DNA from: Nibricoccus aquaticus
GTDB taxonomy: Bacteria > Verrucomicrobiota > Verrucomicrobiia > Opitutales > Opitutaceae
NCBI RefSeq assembly: GCF_002310495.1
Contig: NZ_CP023344.1
Span: forward strand, 3,551,501 to 3,615,500
DNA: 64,000 nucleotides
Reading direction: 5' to 3'
Below the pieces are notes generated by a model. It had not been told where the DNA came from. It saw nothing but the letters and a program-made list of their open reading frames with translations, and searched no databases. The number at the start of each line of letters is the position of its first letter. Within the stretch, counting starts at the first letter, position 1. This document shows positions 28,379 to 36,185 of the stretch, one piece after another. A program made the translations under genes and the position numbers.

Positions 28379-28390
28379 ATTGTATACAAT
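28379..28390. promoter_or_regulatory. Candidate GntR/FCD operator, perfect palindrome ATTGTATACAAT
   Basis: A 12-base perfect palindrome lies in the only AT-rich patch between the divergent receptor gene and GntR gene. Its TNGTATACNA core fits the general form of FadR/FCD-subfamily operators. It is well placed to control both directions, including autoregulation. TATACAAT could also overlap a -10 element. Confidence 0.6.
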
Positions 28391-28468
28391 TAAGTATTCT
28401 CATGGTTTGGAGCGGGCGGAGGTTCGGCGTTGCGCTGGAGAAATCGGTTCGCAACGTCGCGAGCGCAC

Positions 28469-29233
28469 ATGGCACGCACGCGCAAAAGTCCCGCATCGAA
28501 AGCACCGGTTGGCGCAGCTTCAGCGAGTACGGTGGCGGGCGGCGAGGCGGCGGGATCGAATCAGCTGGGGCCGCAGATCCTGCGTGGATTGAGAGAACGG
28601 ATACTCGGGTGGCATTATCCGCCGGGGCATCACCTCGGAGAGAAGACGTTGTGCGAGGAGTTTTCGGCGAGCCGGATTCCGGTGCGCGAGGCATTGCGGG
28701 CGCTGGCGGAGCAGGGACTCGTGGACCAAGTGCCGAACATGGGCTGCTATGTGAAGCAGCCGGATGCGGAGGCGACGCACCATCTGTACGATCTGCGGCT
28801 GGCGCTGGAGTTATTTGTGGTGGAGCGGCTGGCGCGGTCCGGCGTGGATGCGGAGGTGCTGGCGAAAGAGCGCGCGTTTTGGGAGCCGCTGATGGCGATC
28901 AAGGCCAGCGCGAAGTTCGAGACGGCGGAGCTGGTGCGGGCGGACGAGAATTTTCACCTGAACCTGGCGAAGGCGGTGGGGAATCCGTTTCTCACGGAGT
29001 CGCTCGAGGACATCAACGAGCGGCTGCATTTTGTGCGCATGGCGGTGATCACGAGCGCGCATCGCGTGCAAACGACGGCGGGGGAGCACTTGAAAGTTTT
29101 AGAGGCGATCGAGGCGAAGGATGCGGAGGGAGCGCGGCGTTATCTGCGGCAGAATCTGCTGTCGGCGCGCAACAAGGTGGAAATGGCGATCGCGCAGGCG
29201 CTGACGGCGGCGCATACGAAGCGGAAGCGATGA
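28469..29233 (+). CDS. GntR-family transcriptional regulator, FCD (FadR-like) subfamily
   Basis: The 254-residue protein has a basic disordered N-terminal 40 residues, then a winged-helix GntR domain (about 45-115: ILRGLRERILGWHYPPG, FSASRIPVREALRALAEQGLV). An all-helical FCD effector domain follows (about 125-235) with the usual metal/ligand residues (DLRLALE, DENFHLNL, EHLKVLEAI). It is divergent from the TonB receptor and separated from it by a perfect palindrome, so it probably represses the receptor and amidohydrolase genes until a small acid or ureide binds. ATG 28469 is chosen; sequence upstream lacks family character. Confidence 0.9.
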   Translation: MARTRKSPASKAPVGAASASTVAGGEAAGSNQLGPQILRGLRERILGWHYPPGHHLGEKTLCEEFSASRIPVREALRALAEQGLVDQVPNMGCYVKQPDAEATHHLYDLRLALELFVVERLARSGVDAEVLAKERAFWEPLMAIKASAKFETAELVRADENFHLNLAKAVGNPFLTESLEDINERLHFVRMAVITSAHRVQTTAGEHLKVLEAIEAKDAEGARRYLRQNLLSARNKVEMAIAQALTAAHTKRKR

Positions 29234-29290
29234 CCGCGTCGCGTAGAGGCTTTGCTCACGAGGTTTAGTGTCGTGAGTGGAGAGATTTTT

Positions 29291-29484
29291 TTAACCGCGA
29301 ATGGACGCCAATGGACGCGAATATTTAGAGGACATTTTTTGACCACAGATTTCACAGATCGGCACGGATGGTCGGTAGGCGTGAACGGAGGAGTAGAGGG
29401 CTCACGCTAAGGCGCGAAGGCGCAAAGACGGAGATGATAGGGGAAGAGCTGACGCGATGGAGTCCGCTCGCTGCGCACTCGCGG
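29291..29484. repeat. Composite intergenic repeat island
   Basis: Four different dispersed elements stand side by side: AACCGCGAATGGACGCCAAT-type (29291-29322), ACCACAGATTTCACAGAT-type (29342-29360), a GCGAAGGCGCAAAGACG copy (29401-29432) and a CGCTCGCTGCGCACTCGCGG element (29463-29488) running into the ROK gene stop. The gap otherwise holds nothing recognisable. Confidence 0.65.
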
Positions 29485-30531
29485 CTACTTGGATTGGCGA
29501 GCGGAGTAGAGGGCGACGAGGGCGGCGCCGATAGCTTGGGAGAGTTCGCCGAGGGAGGCGGGGACGATCTTCAGGGTGTCGCGTTGCGCGGGGAAGAGGT
29601 ATGGCCAGGCGGATTCTTTGAGGATGCGGAGGTAGCGGGCGCGGAATTCGGGCGTGGTGGATTCGGGGTCCATGAGGCCGCCGCCGATGACGACGAATTC
29701 GGGGTCGAGGGCCATCGCGAGATTGGCGACGTGGAGGCCCATCGCACGGGCCTGGAAGTCGAAGATCTCACTGGCGAGGGCGTCGCCTTTTTGAGCGAGT
29801 GTGCGGAGGGCGAAGACTTTTTCCTTTGAAGGCTTGGTGGAGCGCGCGAGTTCGTGGTCGGGGTATTTGGGGAGTTTCTCTTCGAGGAGTTGAGGGAGGC
29901 CGGAGAGCGTGGTGTAGGCTTCGACGCAGCCCCAATCGCGGCCGCAGCCGCAGCGGAAGGGGCGGATGCCGCCGAGGAGGTGGAGCGGGGACGGCATGTG
30001 GCCGGCTTCCATTCCGGCGAGGGTGTCGCCGTCGAGAGGGAGGCCGTTTTGGTCGATCAAGGCGGCGCCGAGGCCGGAGCCGGGAGCGAGCATGAGGACG
30101 GAGGCTTTTTTATCGCCGCGAACGCGCTGGGCTTCGCCGACGCCGCCGTAGTTGCCGTCGTTGCCGGAGACGAGCGGGATGAGGCGACCGGCGGCTTGGG
30201 CGAGGGCGGCGGCGTAGTCGTTGTGGAAGTCCCAGCCTTCGAAGCTGGCGGGGAGGTTGGCGGTGCGGTCGAGGACGCCGTAGCGTTTGTACGGGCCGGG
30301 GATGGCGAGGCCCACGCCGCGGACCTGGGACCAGGCGAGTTTGTTTTCCTCGAGGAAGCCGATGACGCCTTGTACCCAGCCGCTGACTACGGCGGCGGTG
30401 CCAGCCTGGGAGTTGGTGGAACTCTGGCGGAGGTGGTTGGAGATGGGGGCGGCGTTGCTGGCCCAGATGCCGCCGGTTTTGGAGGTCGTGGCGCCGCTGT
30501 CGGTGCCGAGGAAGATGTCGGGGCGAGACAT
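29485..30531 (-). CDS. ROK-family sugar kinase
   Basis: This 348-residue kinase has an N-terminal phosphate-binding loop (FLGTDSGATTSKTG), the catalytic-Asp region (SGNDGNYGG), EAGHMPSPL with the sugar-binding Glu/His, and the zinc motif CGCGRDWGCVEAY characteristic of ROK proteins. It phosphorylates a hexose or N-acylhexosamine in the cytoplasm; the exact sugar is not determined by sequence. No DNA-binding domain is present, so it is an enzyme, not a ROK repressor. No sugar-transport gene is adjacent. Confidence 0.9.
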   Translation of the reverse strand: MSRPDIFLGTDSGATTSKTGGIWASNAAPISNHLRQSSTNSQAGTAAVVSGWVQGVIGFLEENKLAWSQVRGVGLAIPGPYKRYGVLDRTANLPASFEGWDFHNDYAAALAQAAGRLIPLVSGNDGNYGGVGEAQRVRGDKKASVLMLAPGSGLGAALIDQNGLPLDGDTLAGMEAGHMPSPLHLLGGIRPFRCGCGRDWGCVEAYTTLSGLPQLLEEKLPKYPDHELARSTKPSKEKVFALRTLAQKGDALASEIFDFQARAMGLHVANLAMALDPEFVVIGGGLMDPESTTPEFRARYLRILKESAWPYLFPAQRDTLKIVPASLGELSQAIGAALVALYSARQSK

Positions 30532-30700
30532 GGGGAAGTAAGAGTGACGGGTGAAGAGGGAAGAGTGAAAGGAGGCGACCGACTAGCGGAGGCGGGTGAT
30601 GAACGCGGTGCGCAAAGGGGCGCTCCAAGAGAAAGCAGTCAGTCAGCGATGGGTGTAAATCGCGGACTATGGAGAGACTGATTCTATGAATTGAGTGCGG

Positions 30701-31270
30701 TTACCGCAGCTCGGGGGCGCGCCAGGAGTGCCAGAGGTACAAGATCACGCCGATGCAGATGCCGCAGTCGGCGATGTTGAAGGTAGGGTAGATGTAATTT
30801 CCGAAGTGGAAATCGAGGAAGTCCACGACGTGACCGTACGCGAGGCGGTCCACGAGGTTGCCGACGATGCCGCCGCAGAGGAGGCCGAAGCTGAGCTGGA
30901 TGCGGCGGATGTGGAGGCCGAGTGTGCGGCGCCAGAAGAAGATCGCGACGAGCGTGCCGAGGGCGAGCATCGCGAGAAGCGTACTTTTACCAGATAGGAT
31001 GGACCAGGCGGCGCCGGTGTTGCCGACGTGGATGAGGTAGAAAAATCCGGGGATGATGGTGATGTCCTGGTGGGCGCCGTGATCGTGGTAAGGATCGAAA
31101 GGGATGTGGCGGACGATCCAGAGCTTGGTGAGGAGATCGAACGCGAAGAGGATGAGGCCGATGATCCAGAGGAGGCGGTAGGCGCGGATGCGTTCCCAGC
31201 GGGTGCGGGGGCGGCCGCCGTTGGTGGGCGGGTAGATTTGAGGCGGAGGAGTCTCGGTGGGCTCGGTCAT
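30701..31270 (-). CDS. lspA: Lipoprotein signal peptidase (signal peptidase II)
   Basis: This 189-residue inner-membrane aspartyl protease cleaves prolipoproteins after lipidation. It has four membrane helices and the family boxes DLLTKLW, NTGAAWS, GGIVGNLVDRL (first catalytic Asp) and PTFNIADCGI (second catalytic Asp). The ATG at 31270 precedes a Pro-rich cytoplasmic stretch; the upstream frame to 31486 overlaps the next gene and is not coding. The order ileS, dksA-like, small gene, lspA on one strand resembles the ileS-lspA linkage seen in many bacteria. Confidence 0.95.
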   Translation of the reverse strand: MTEPTETPPPQIYPPTNGGRPRTRWERIRAYRLLWIIGLILFAFDLLTKLWIVRHIPFDPYHDHGAHQDITIIPGFFYLIHVGNTGAAWSILSGKSTLLAMLALGTLVAIFFWRRTLGLHIRRIQLSFGLLCGGIVGNLVDRLAYGHVVDFLDFHFGNYIYPTFNIADCGICIGVILYLWHSWRAPELR

Positions 31271-31359
31271 GCGGAGAGGCTGGAGGAGGCGCGGAGGAAA
31301 GCGGAGTGGGCGGCGGGTGGGGAGGCTGAAATTTTGGAGCGAAGGCGGCGAGGTGAGGG

Positions 31360-31668
31360 CTAGGCGTCTGCGGAAAAGGCGACTTTGAAATCGCCGACGC
31401 AGCGGAGGATTTCGCCGTGCGGTCCTTCGTGAATGCGTGCGCGGATGTGAGCCATGGCGGAGTCGAGGCCCGCTTGATCGAAGCAATCGACGATGAGCTG
31501 GAAGCGGGGGAGCCCGGTGAAGCTGGCTGAGTTGGTGACGCGCAGAAAACGATGAGAGGTGATTTTACCGGCGGAGGTGAGTTCGGCGGCAAGGGCGTGC
31601 GTGGCGGCGATAAGCGGTGGTTCGTCGGCTTCGGATTTTGCGGAGAAGAAGACGTGGTAGGAGGTCAT
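31360..31668 (-). CDS. Small uncharacterised protein, possible ferredoxin-like alpha/beta fold
   Basis: The 102-residue soluble protein begins MTSYHVFFSAKSEADE and has alternating beta and alpha segments (FQLIVDCFDQAGLDSAMAHI, HGEILRCVGDFKVAFS). This layout resembles DUF6614-type or dimeric alpha/beta-barrel proteins. I cannot assign a function. It sits between lspA and the DksA-like gene on the same strand, so it probably shares their transcript. Confidence 0.65.
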   Translation of the reverse strand: MTSYHVFFSAKSEADEPPLIAATHALAAELTSAGKITSHRFLRVTNSASFTGLPRFQLIVDCFDQAGLDSAMAHIRARIHEGPHGEILRCVGDFKVAFSADA

Positions 31669-31731
31669 CGGACGATGGGACGTAGAGACGCGAACGCGGA
31701 TTGCGAAGAATAGGTGAAGCGATGTCGAACC

Positions 31732-31753
31732 GGCGCGTTAGGGCTAACGCGCC
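31732..31753. repeat. Dispersed palindrome GGCGCGTTAG-GG-CTAACGCGCC
   Basis: Arms of 10 bp (31732-31741 and 31744-31753) are followed by CTACCTCGGAA. The analogous element at about 43313-43342 (GCGGGGT...ACCCCGC followed by CTACATCGGAA) shares the same flanking framework with different arms. Confidence 0.55.
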
Positions 31754-31763
31754 CTACCTCGGA

Positions 31764-31795
31764 AAGAAGAAGGGCCGACGGTGAGGTCGGCCCTT
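31764..31795 (-). terminator. Rho-independent terminator of the DksA-like gene
   Basis: A 10-bp stem (31770-31779 with 31786-31795, arm AAGGGCCGAC) is followed on the minus strand by a T-rich tract (TTCTTCTTTC). It lies 21 bases past the DksA-like stop codon, so that gene may end transcription before the small gene and lspA. Confidence 0.7.
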
Positions 31796-31815
31796 CGGAG
31801 GGAAATCGTGGTGGA

Positions 31816-32997
31816 TTATTCGTCGTCGCCGCCGCCGTCGTCGGCCATCTTGGTGGCGCCTTCTTCGCCCATTTCGCCGAAGAGGCCGGCGGCGGAGCGG
31901 GAGCGGTAGCGGTTACGTTCGATGTCTTTTTGCGCCTCGGCGGAGTAACGCGTGAACGGAACTGCGAGGAGGCGGTCTTTGGCGATGGGCTTTTGGGTGG
32001 CTTCGCAGATGCCGTAGGTGCCGTCGTGGATACGCTTAATGGCGGCGTCGATCTCGGTGAGCGCTTCCTGTTCGCTGGAGACGAGGCTCAGGGCGAAATC
32101 GCGGTCGAAGGTGTCGGTGCCGGCGTCGGCCATGTGCTGGCCGTAGCTGGAGAGGTCGCCGGAGTCGTCTTTGGAGGAGCGTTTGAGGGTTTCCTCGGAG
32201 TGGAGTTCGATGCCTTCGGTGAGGTGGGTGCGGAGATCGAGGAGCAGTTTGTAGTATTTGCGGAATTTCTCCGGGACGTTTTCGGGGTCGATGTGCGTAA
32301 CGGCTTTTTGCGCTTTCTTCGGGTTGAAGCCGAGGATGTCGGCGAGCGAGGCGGCCTTGATGTGGTGGGGCGTCGCGGGCTTTTCGAGTTTGGAGAGGTC
32401 GATCTTGGCCTTGGTGGCCGCGGCCTTGTTGGCTTTGGTTTCAGGGGAGACTTCCGGCGTTTTGACGACGGCGGTCTTCGCGATTTCGCGGACTTCGTCC
32501 AAGCTGAAGGCGATGGGCTTGCTGGCTTTCTTCGAGCCGAGGATGCGGCTGCGGAGGAGTTCGCGGGCGTTGGACTTGGCGTCACCTTTGCCGGCGGCTT
32601 TAACGGGCGCGGCGGCGGTCTTGGGAACGGAGATGGGCGGTGTGGTTTTACCTGTGGGCTTCAAAGCGATGGGCGGCGTGGATTTGCCGGAAGATTCGGG
32701 CTTGGCCGGGGCTTTGGCGGGAATCGGTGGAGTCGATTTCGCGGTGGGCTTGGCGGCGTGTTTATCGCCAGATTTGGCGGGAGAGTTGTCTTTTTTGGCA
32801 GGCACGGGCGGGACTTTCTTTGGTACCGGTTTGGCGGGCTTCGACGGCTTCGGAGCCTTCTTGGCCGACGGGGTCGGCTTGGCCGGTTTCAGCGGCTTGG
32901 AAGGCTTGGAAGATTTTGAGGGTCGAGGAGCTGGCTTGGACGGTTTGGCTGTCGGTTTCTTCTTGGCTGCAGGGGCGGGTTTTTTGTGCTTGGCCAT
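31816..32997 (-). CDS. DksA/TraR-like protein with histone-H1-like tail and degenerate zinc finger
   Basis: The 393-residue protein has two parts. Residues 1-140 are Lys/Pro/Ala/Ser-rich with PAKP-type repeats, like histone-H1 tails, and would bind nucleic acid. Residues about 235-370 form a DksA/TraR coiled coil and globular end (DTFDRDFALSLVSSEQEAL, IDAAIKRIHDGTYG). In place of the four zinc cysteines it has C331, T334, S352 and A355 (YGICEAT...RYSAEAQ), so only one Cys remains. An acidic C-terminus ends the protein. DksA proteins act in the RNA-polymerase secondary channel. Its position between ileS and lspA suggests a conserved, constitutive gene. Confidence 0.82.
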   Translation of the reverse strand: MAKHKKPAPAAKKKPTAKPSKPAPRPSKSSKPSKPLKPAKPTPSAKKAPKPSKPAKPVPKKVPPVPAKKDNSPAKSGDKHAAKPTAKSTPPIPAKAPAKPESSGKSTPPIALKPTGKTTPPISVPKTAAAPVKAAGKGDAKSNARELLRSRILGSKKASKPIAFSLDEVREIAKTAVVKTPEVSPETKANKAAATKAKIDLSKLEKPATPHHIKAASLADILGFNPKKAQKAVTHIDPENVPEKFRKYYKLLLDLRTHLTEGIELHSEETLKRSSKDDSGDLSSYGQHMADAGTDTFDRDFALSLVSSEQEALTEIDAAIKRIHDGTYGICEATQKPIAKDRLLAVPFTRYSAEAQKDIERNRYRSRSAAGLFGEMGEEGATKMADDGGGDDE

Positions 32998-33029
32998 GAG
33001 GTGGATGGTTTGTTTGGGGAGTTAGAAAA

Positions 33030-35912
33030 TTATGTTTTCAGGGCCTCGGCGCAGCGGGGGCAGACTTCGCCTTGGCCGGTCGTCTCCAGGGCGGGAACCC
33101 AACGCCAGCAGCGCGGGCAGCGTTTGTATCCGAGTTCTTCGCAGTGGCGTACATGGATCGTCAGGGTGGTGCCGGCAGGTGCGGGCGTGAGATTGACGTG
33201 CGATACGATGAAAAGTTCGGGTAGAAAATCGCGGTGTTTTTCGAGAACCTTGAATGTGGCGTCATCGGCCGGGCCGGTGAGCGTGAGCGAGGCATCGAGG
33301 GATTTGCCGAGTTTGCCGGCGGCGCGGTGGGGCTCGATGGATTCGTTGGCGAGAGCGCGGGCTTTGAGGAGGACGGCGACATCGGCTTCGATCTCGGTGT
33401 TGGTCCACGAGGCGGGGGCGACGGGCCAGTCCTGGAGGTGGACGGAGTCTTCGATGTATTCGGTATTCGAGGTCGCGAAGGACCAGGCTTCGTCGGACGT
33501 GAAGGTCAGGACGGGCGCGAGGATCTTAACGAGCGTCTGGAAGATGTGGTGGATCGCGGTCTGAGAGGAGCGACGGAGCGTGCTCTGCGTGCCGTGGGTG
33601 TAGAGACGATCCTTGAGGATGTCGTGGTAAACGGCGGAGAGTGTGGCGGAGCAGAACTGGCTGCAGAGCTGGTAAACGCGGTGATACTCGTAGGCTTCGT
33701 AGGCGGCGGTGCAGTCGCGGAGGAGCGCGGCGGTTTGGTGGAGCGCCCAGCGATCAAGCGTGTCCATCTGCTCGAGCGGCACGGAGTCGCGGGTGACGTC
33801 GAAGTCGAACAGGTTGGAAAGCTGGTAGCGGAAGGTGTTGCGGAAAAGCCGATACGCTTCGGAGGCGTTGTTCAGGATTTTCTCGGAGAGGGTGATGTCC
33901 TGCGTGAAGTCCTGGGAGGAGATCCAGAGGCGGATGACGTCGGCGCCGTATTGGGCGATGTAGTTATCGGAGGTCGGCGGTTTCTCGTACTGGCCGGACT
34001 TGGAGATTTTTTTGCCGTCTTCGCCGACGATGAAGCCGTGGGTGAGGACGGCTTTGTAGGGCGCTTCGCCCGCGGCGATGATGCTCGTCCAGAGGGAAGA
34101 CTGGAACCAGCCGCGGTGCTGGTCGGAGCCTTCGAGGTAGAGATCGGCGGGGGCGCGGGTGCCGCCTTGGGCGTTGCGGAGGACGGCGGCGTGCGAGGAG
34201 CCGGAGTCGATCCAGACATCGAGGGTGTCGCGGCCGCAGGTGAGCGCGGAGGGTGCGGGCCAGTCGGCGGGAAGTGTGATGCCTTCGAGGATCTGCGCGG
34301 GGGTGGCGTCGTACCAGAAATTGGTGCCCTTGGTGGCGATCTTGGCGGCGACGGCGCGGATCACAGAGGCGTCGATGAAGGGCTTTTTGTTTTCGCCGTA
34401 GAAAGCGATGATCGGGACGCCCCAGGAACGCTGGCGGCTGATGCACCAATCGGGGCGGGACTCGACGGCGCCGCGGATGCGGTTTTCGCCCCAAGCGGGT
34501 ACCCACTGGACTTTGCCGATGGAGGCGAGGGCGTCGGTGCGGACGTTGTTCTTATCGAGCGAGACGAACCACTGGTCGACGGCGCGGAAGATGATCGGGG
34601 TCTTAGAGCGCCAACAGTGCGGGTAGCTGTGCGTGAGCTTGGACTTCGCGAGCAGCGCACCGGCGGCGGCGAGTTTTTTCAGGACGGCGAGATTGGCGGG
34701 CGAAGGTTTTTTCGCGGCGAGGTCTTCGACGGTTTCGAGGGCGGTGAGGCCGACGAGATCGGCGGGGACTTTGCCGTCGTCGAGGTAGCGGCCGTCGTCG
34801 CCGACGGGGCAGTAGATCTCGAGGCCGTACTTGAGGCCGGTGAGATAATCTTCGCCACCGTGGCCGGGTGCGGTGTGGACGGCGCCGGTGCCGGAGTCGG
34901 TCGTGACGTAGTCGGCCAAAACGACGGGCGAGGGGCGGTCGATGAAGGGGTGGCGAGCGGAGAGTTTTTCGAGAGCAGCGCCTTTGACCGTGAGAACGAC
35001 GTTGGCACTGGAGAAGTCGGCCGGGAGCGTCTTTGAAGTTTTGGCTGCTTCGATTACGGAGTTCAGCAGTGGCTGAGCGACGATGATGCGCTCGCCGCCG
35101 ATGTCAGCGACGACGTAGTCGACTTCTGCATTCAGGGCGATCGCGAGGTTGGCGGGGATCGTCCAAGGGGTGGTCGTCCAGATGACGATGAAGAGTGGCT
35201 TGTCGGACGGGATGTTGAACTGCTGCGCCTCGGTGGCTGGGACGGCGAACTTCACCCAGATGGCGATGGAGATGTGGTCTTTGTACTCGATCTCGGCTTC
35301 GGCGAGGGCGGTCTCGAAGGGGATCGACCAATACACGGGCTTCTTGCTGCGGTAAACGAGGCCTTTCTCCACAAACGCGGCGAAGGTGCGGATGATGTCG
35401 GCTTCGTAGGCGGGGGCTTTGGTTTTGTACTCGTTTTTCCAGTCGGCGAGGACGCCGAGGCGTTGAAATTGTTTGGTCTGGGTCTTGATCCAGCTCTCGG
35501 AAAACGCGTCGCAGAGAGAGCGCATTTCGGCAGTGGAGACTTGTTTGTTCTCCGACTGGAGCTGGCGCATCACCTTTTGCTCGATGGGGAGGCCGTGGCA
35601 GTCCCAGCCGGGCACGTAGGGCGTGCGGTGGCCGGTCATCGTGCGGTAGCGAAGGGTGATGTCTTTGAGCGATTTGTTGAGCGCGGTGCCGATGTGAACG
35701 TCGCCGTTGGTGAAGGGCGGGCCGTCGTGGAGGACGTAGGTTTTTTCGTTGGGCTTACCGTCGGCCGTGGTGGCGCGTTTTTTCTGAATCGCGCTGTAGA
35801 GATCCATCTTTTGCCAATGGGCGAGGCGCACGGGCTCCCGGCCAACGAGGTTGGCGCGCATGGAGAAATCCGTTTTAGGAAGCTGCAGGGTGTCTTTGAG
35901 GTCTTGCGCCAT
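33030..35912 (-). CDS. ileS: Isoleucyl-tRNA synthetase
   Basis: This 960-residue class Ia synthetase charges tRNA-Ile. The catalytic-domain start HDGPPFTNGDVHIGTALNK shows HIGT instead of canonical HIGH, a variant found naturally in this family. WDCHGLPIE, the editing domain, KKISKS (KMSKS loop) and a C-terminal zinc finger (CPRCWRW...CPRCAEAL) are all present. ATG 35912 is preferred to the TTG six bases upstream. Full length; no frameshift seen. It is followed on the same strand by the DksA-like gene 32 bases away. Confidence 0.97.
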   Translation of the reverse strand: MAQDLKDTLQLPKTDFSMRANLVGREPVRLAHWQKMDLYSAIQKKRATTADGKPNEKTYVLHDGPPFTNGDVHIGTALNKSLKDITLRYRTMTGHRTPYVPGWDCHGLPIEQKVMRQLQSENKQVSTAEMRSLCDAFSESWIKTQTKQFQRLGVLADWKNEYKTKAPAYEADIIRTFAAFVEKGLVYRSKKPVYWSIPFETALAEAEIEYKDHISIAIWVKFAVPATEAQQFNIPSDKPLFIVIWTTTPWTIPANLAIALNAEVDYVVADIGGERIIVAQPLLNSVIEAAKTSKTLPADFSSANVVLTVKGAALEKLSARHPFIDRPSPVVLADYVTTDSGTGAVHTAPGHGGEDYLTGLKYGLEIYCPVGDDGRYLDDGKVPADLVGLTALETVEDLAAKKPSPANLAVLKKLAAAGALLAKSKLTHSYPHCWRSKTPIIFRAVDQWFVSLDKNNVRTDALASIGKVQWVPAWGENRIRGAVESRPDWCISRQRSWGVPIIAFYGENKKPFIDASVIRAVAAKIATKGTNFWYDATPAQILEGITLPADWPAPSALTCGRDTLDVWIDSGSSHAAVLRNAQGGTRAPADLYLEGSDQHRGWFQSSLWTSIIAAGEAPYKAVLTHGFIVGEDGKKISKSGQYEKPPTSDNYIAQYGADVIRLWISSQDFTQDITLSEKILNNASEAYRLFRNTFRYQLSNLFDFDVTRDSVPLEQMDTLDRWALHQTAALLRDCTAAYEAYEYHRVYQLCSQFCSATLSAVYHDILKDRLYTHGTQSTLRRSSQTAIHHIFQTLVKILAPVLTFTSDEAWSFATSNTEYIEDSVHLQDWPVAPASWTNTEIEADVAVLLKARALANESIEPHRAAGKLGKSLDASLTLTGPADDATFKVLEKHRDFLPELFIVSHVNLTPAPAGTTLTIHVRHCEELGYKRCPRCWRWVPALETTGQGEVCPRCAEALKT

Positions 35913-36185
35913 TGCCAAAATGAAAAGCGCGCAAGGCTATGTCGGGAGGGGGGGGCGTCAAGGGAAGACGCGGGATTAAACCGGAGGGGAATTCGGCACC
36001 GAACTCGGCGGAAGTTACACGGAGTGCGCGAGAGGTTTCACAGAGGATGGAGAGACGTTTTAGCGATCAGAAGTCTCGCGGCTGGTGATGCCTATTGGGA
36101 ACTGGCGACGAGCCCGCGGGCAGGATTATTGCGGTCAGACTCTCGGTGGGCTCCGGGTTTGCTCCGTGTAACTGCCGGGTCTGGT

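Noticed and set aside
35670-35700. HIGT instead of HIGH in the IleRS active site as a possible inactivating change
   Set aside because: HxGT occurs naturally in bacterial IleRS sequences and the rest of the catalytic site is intact.
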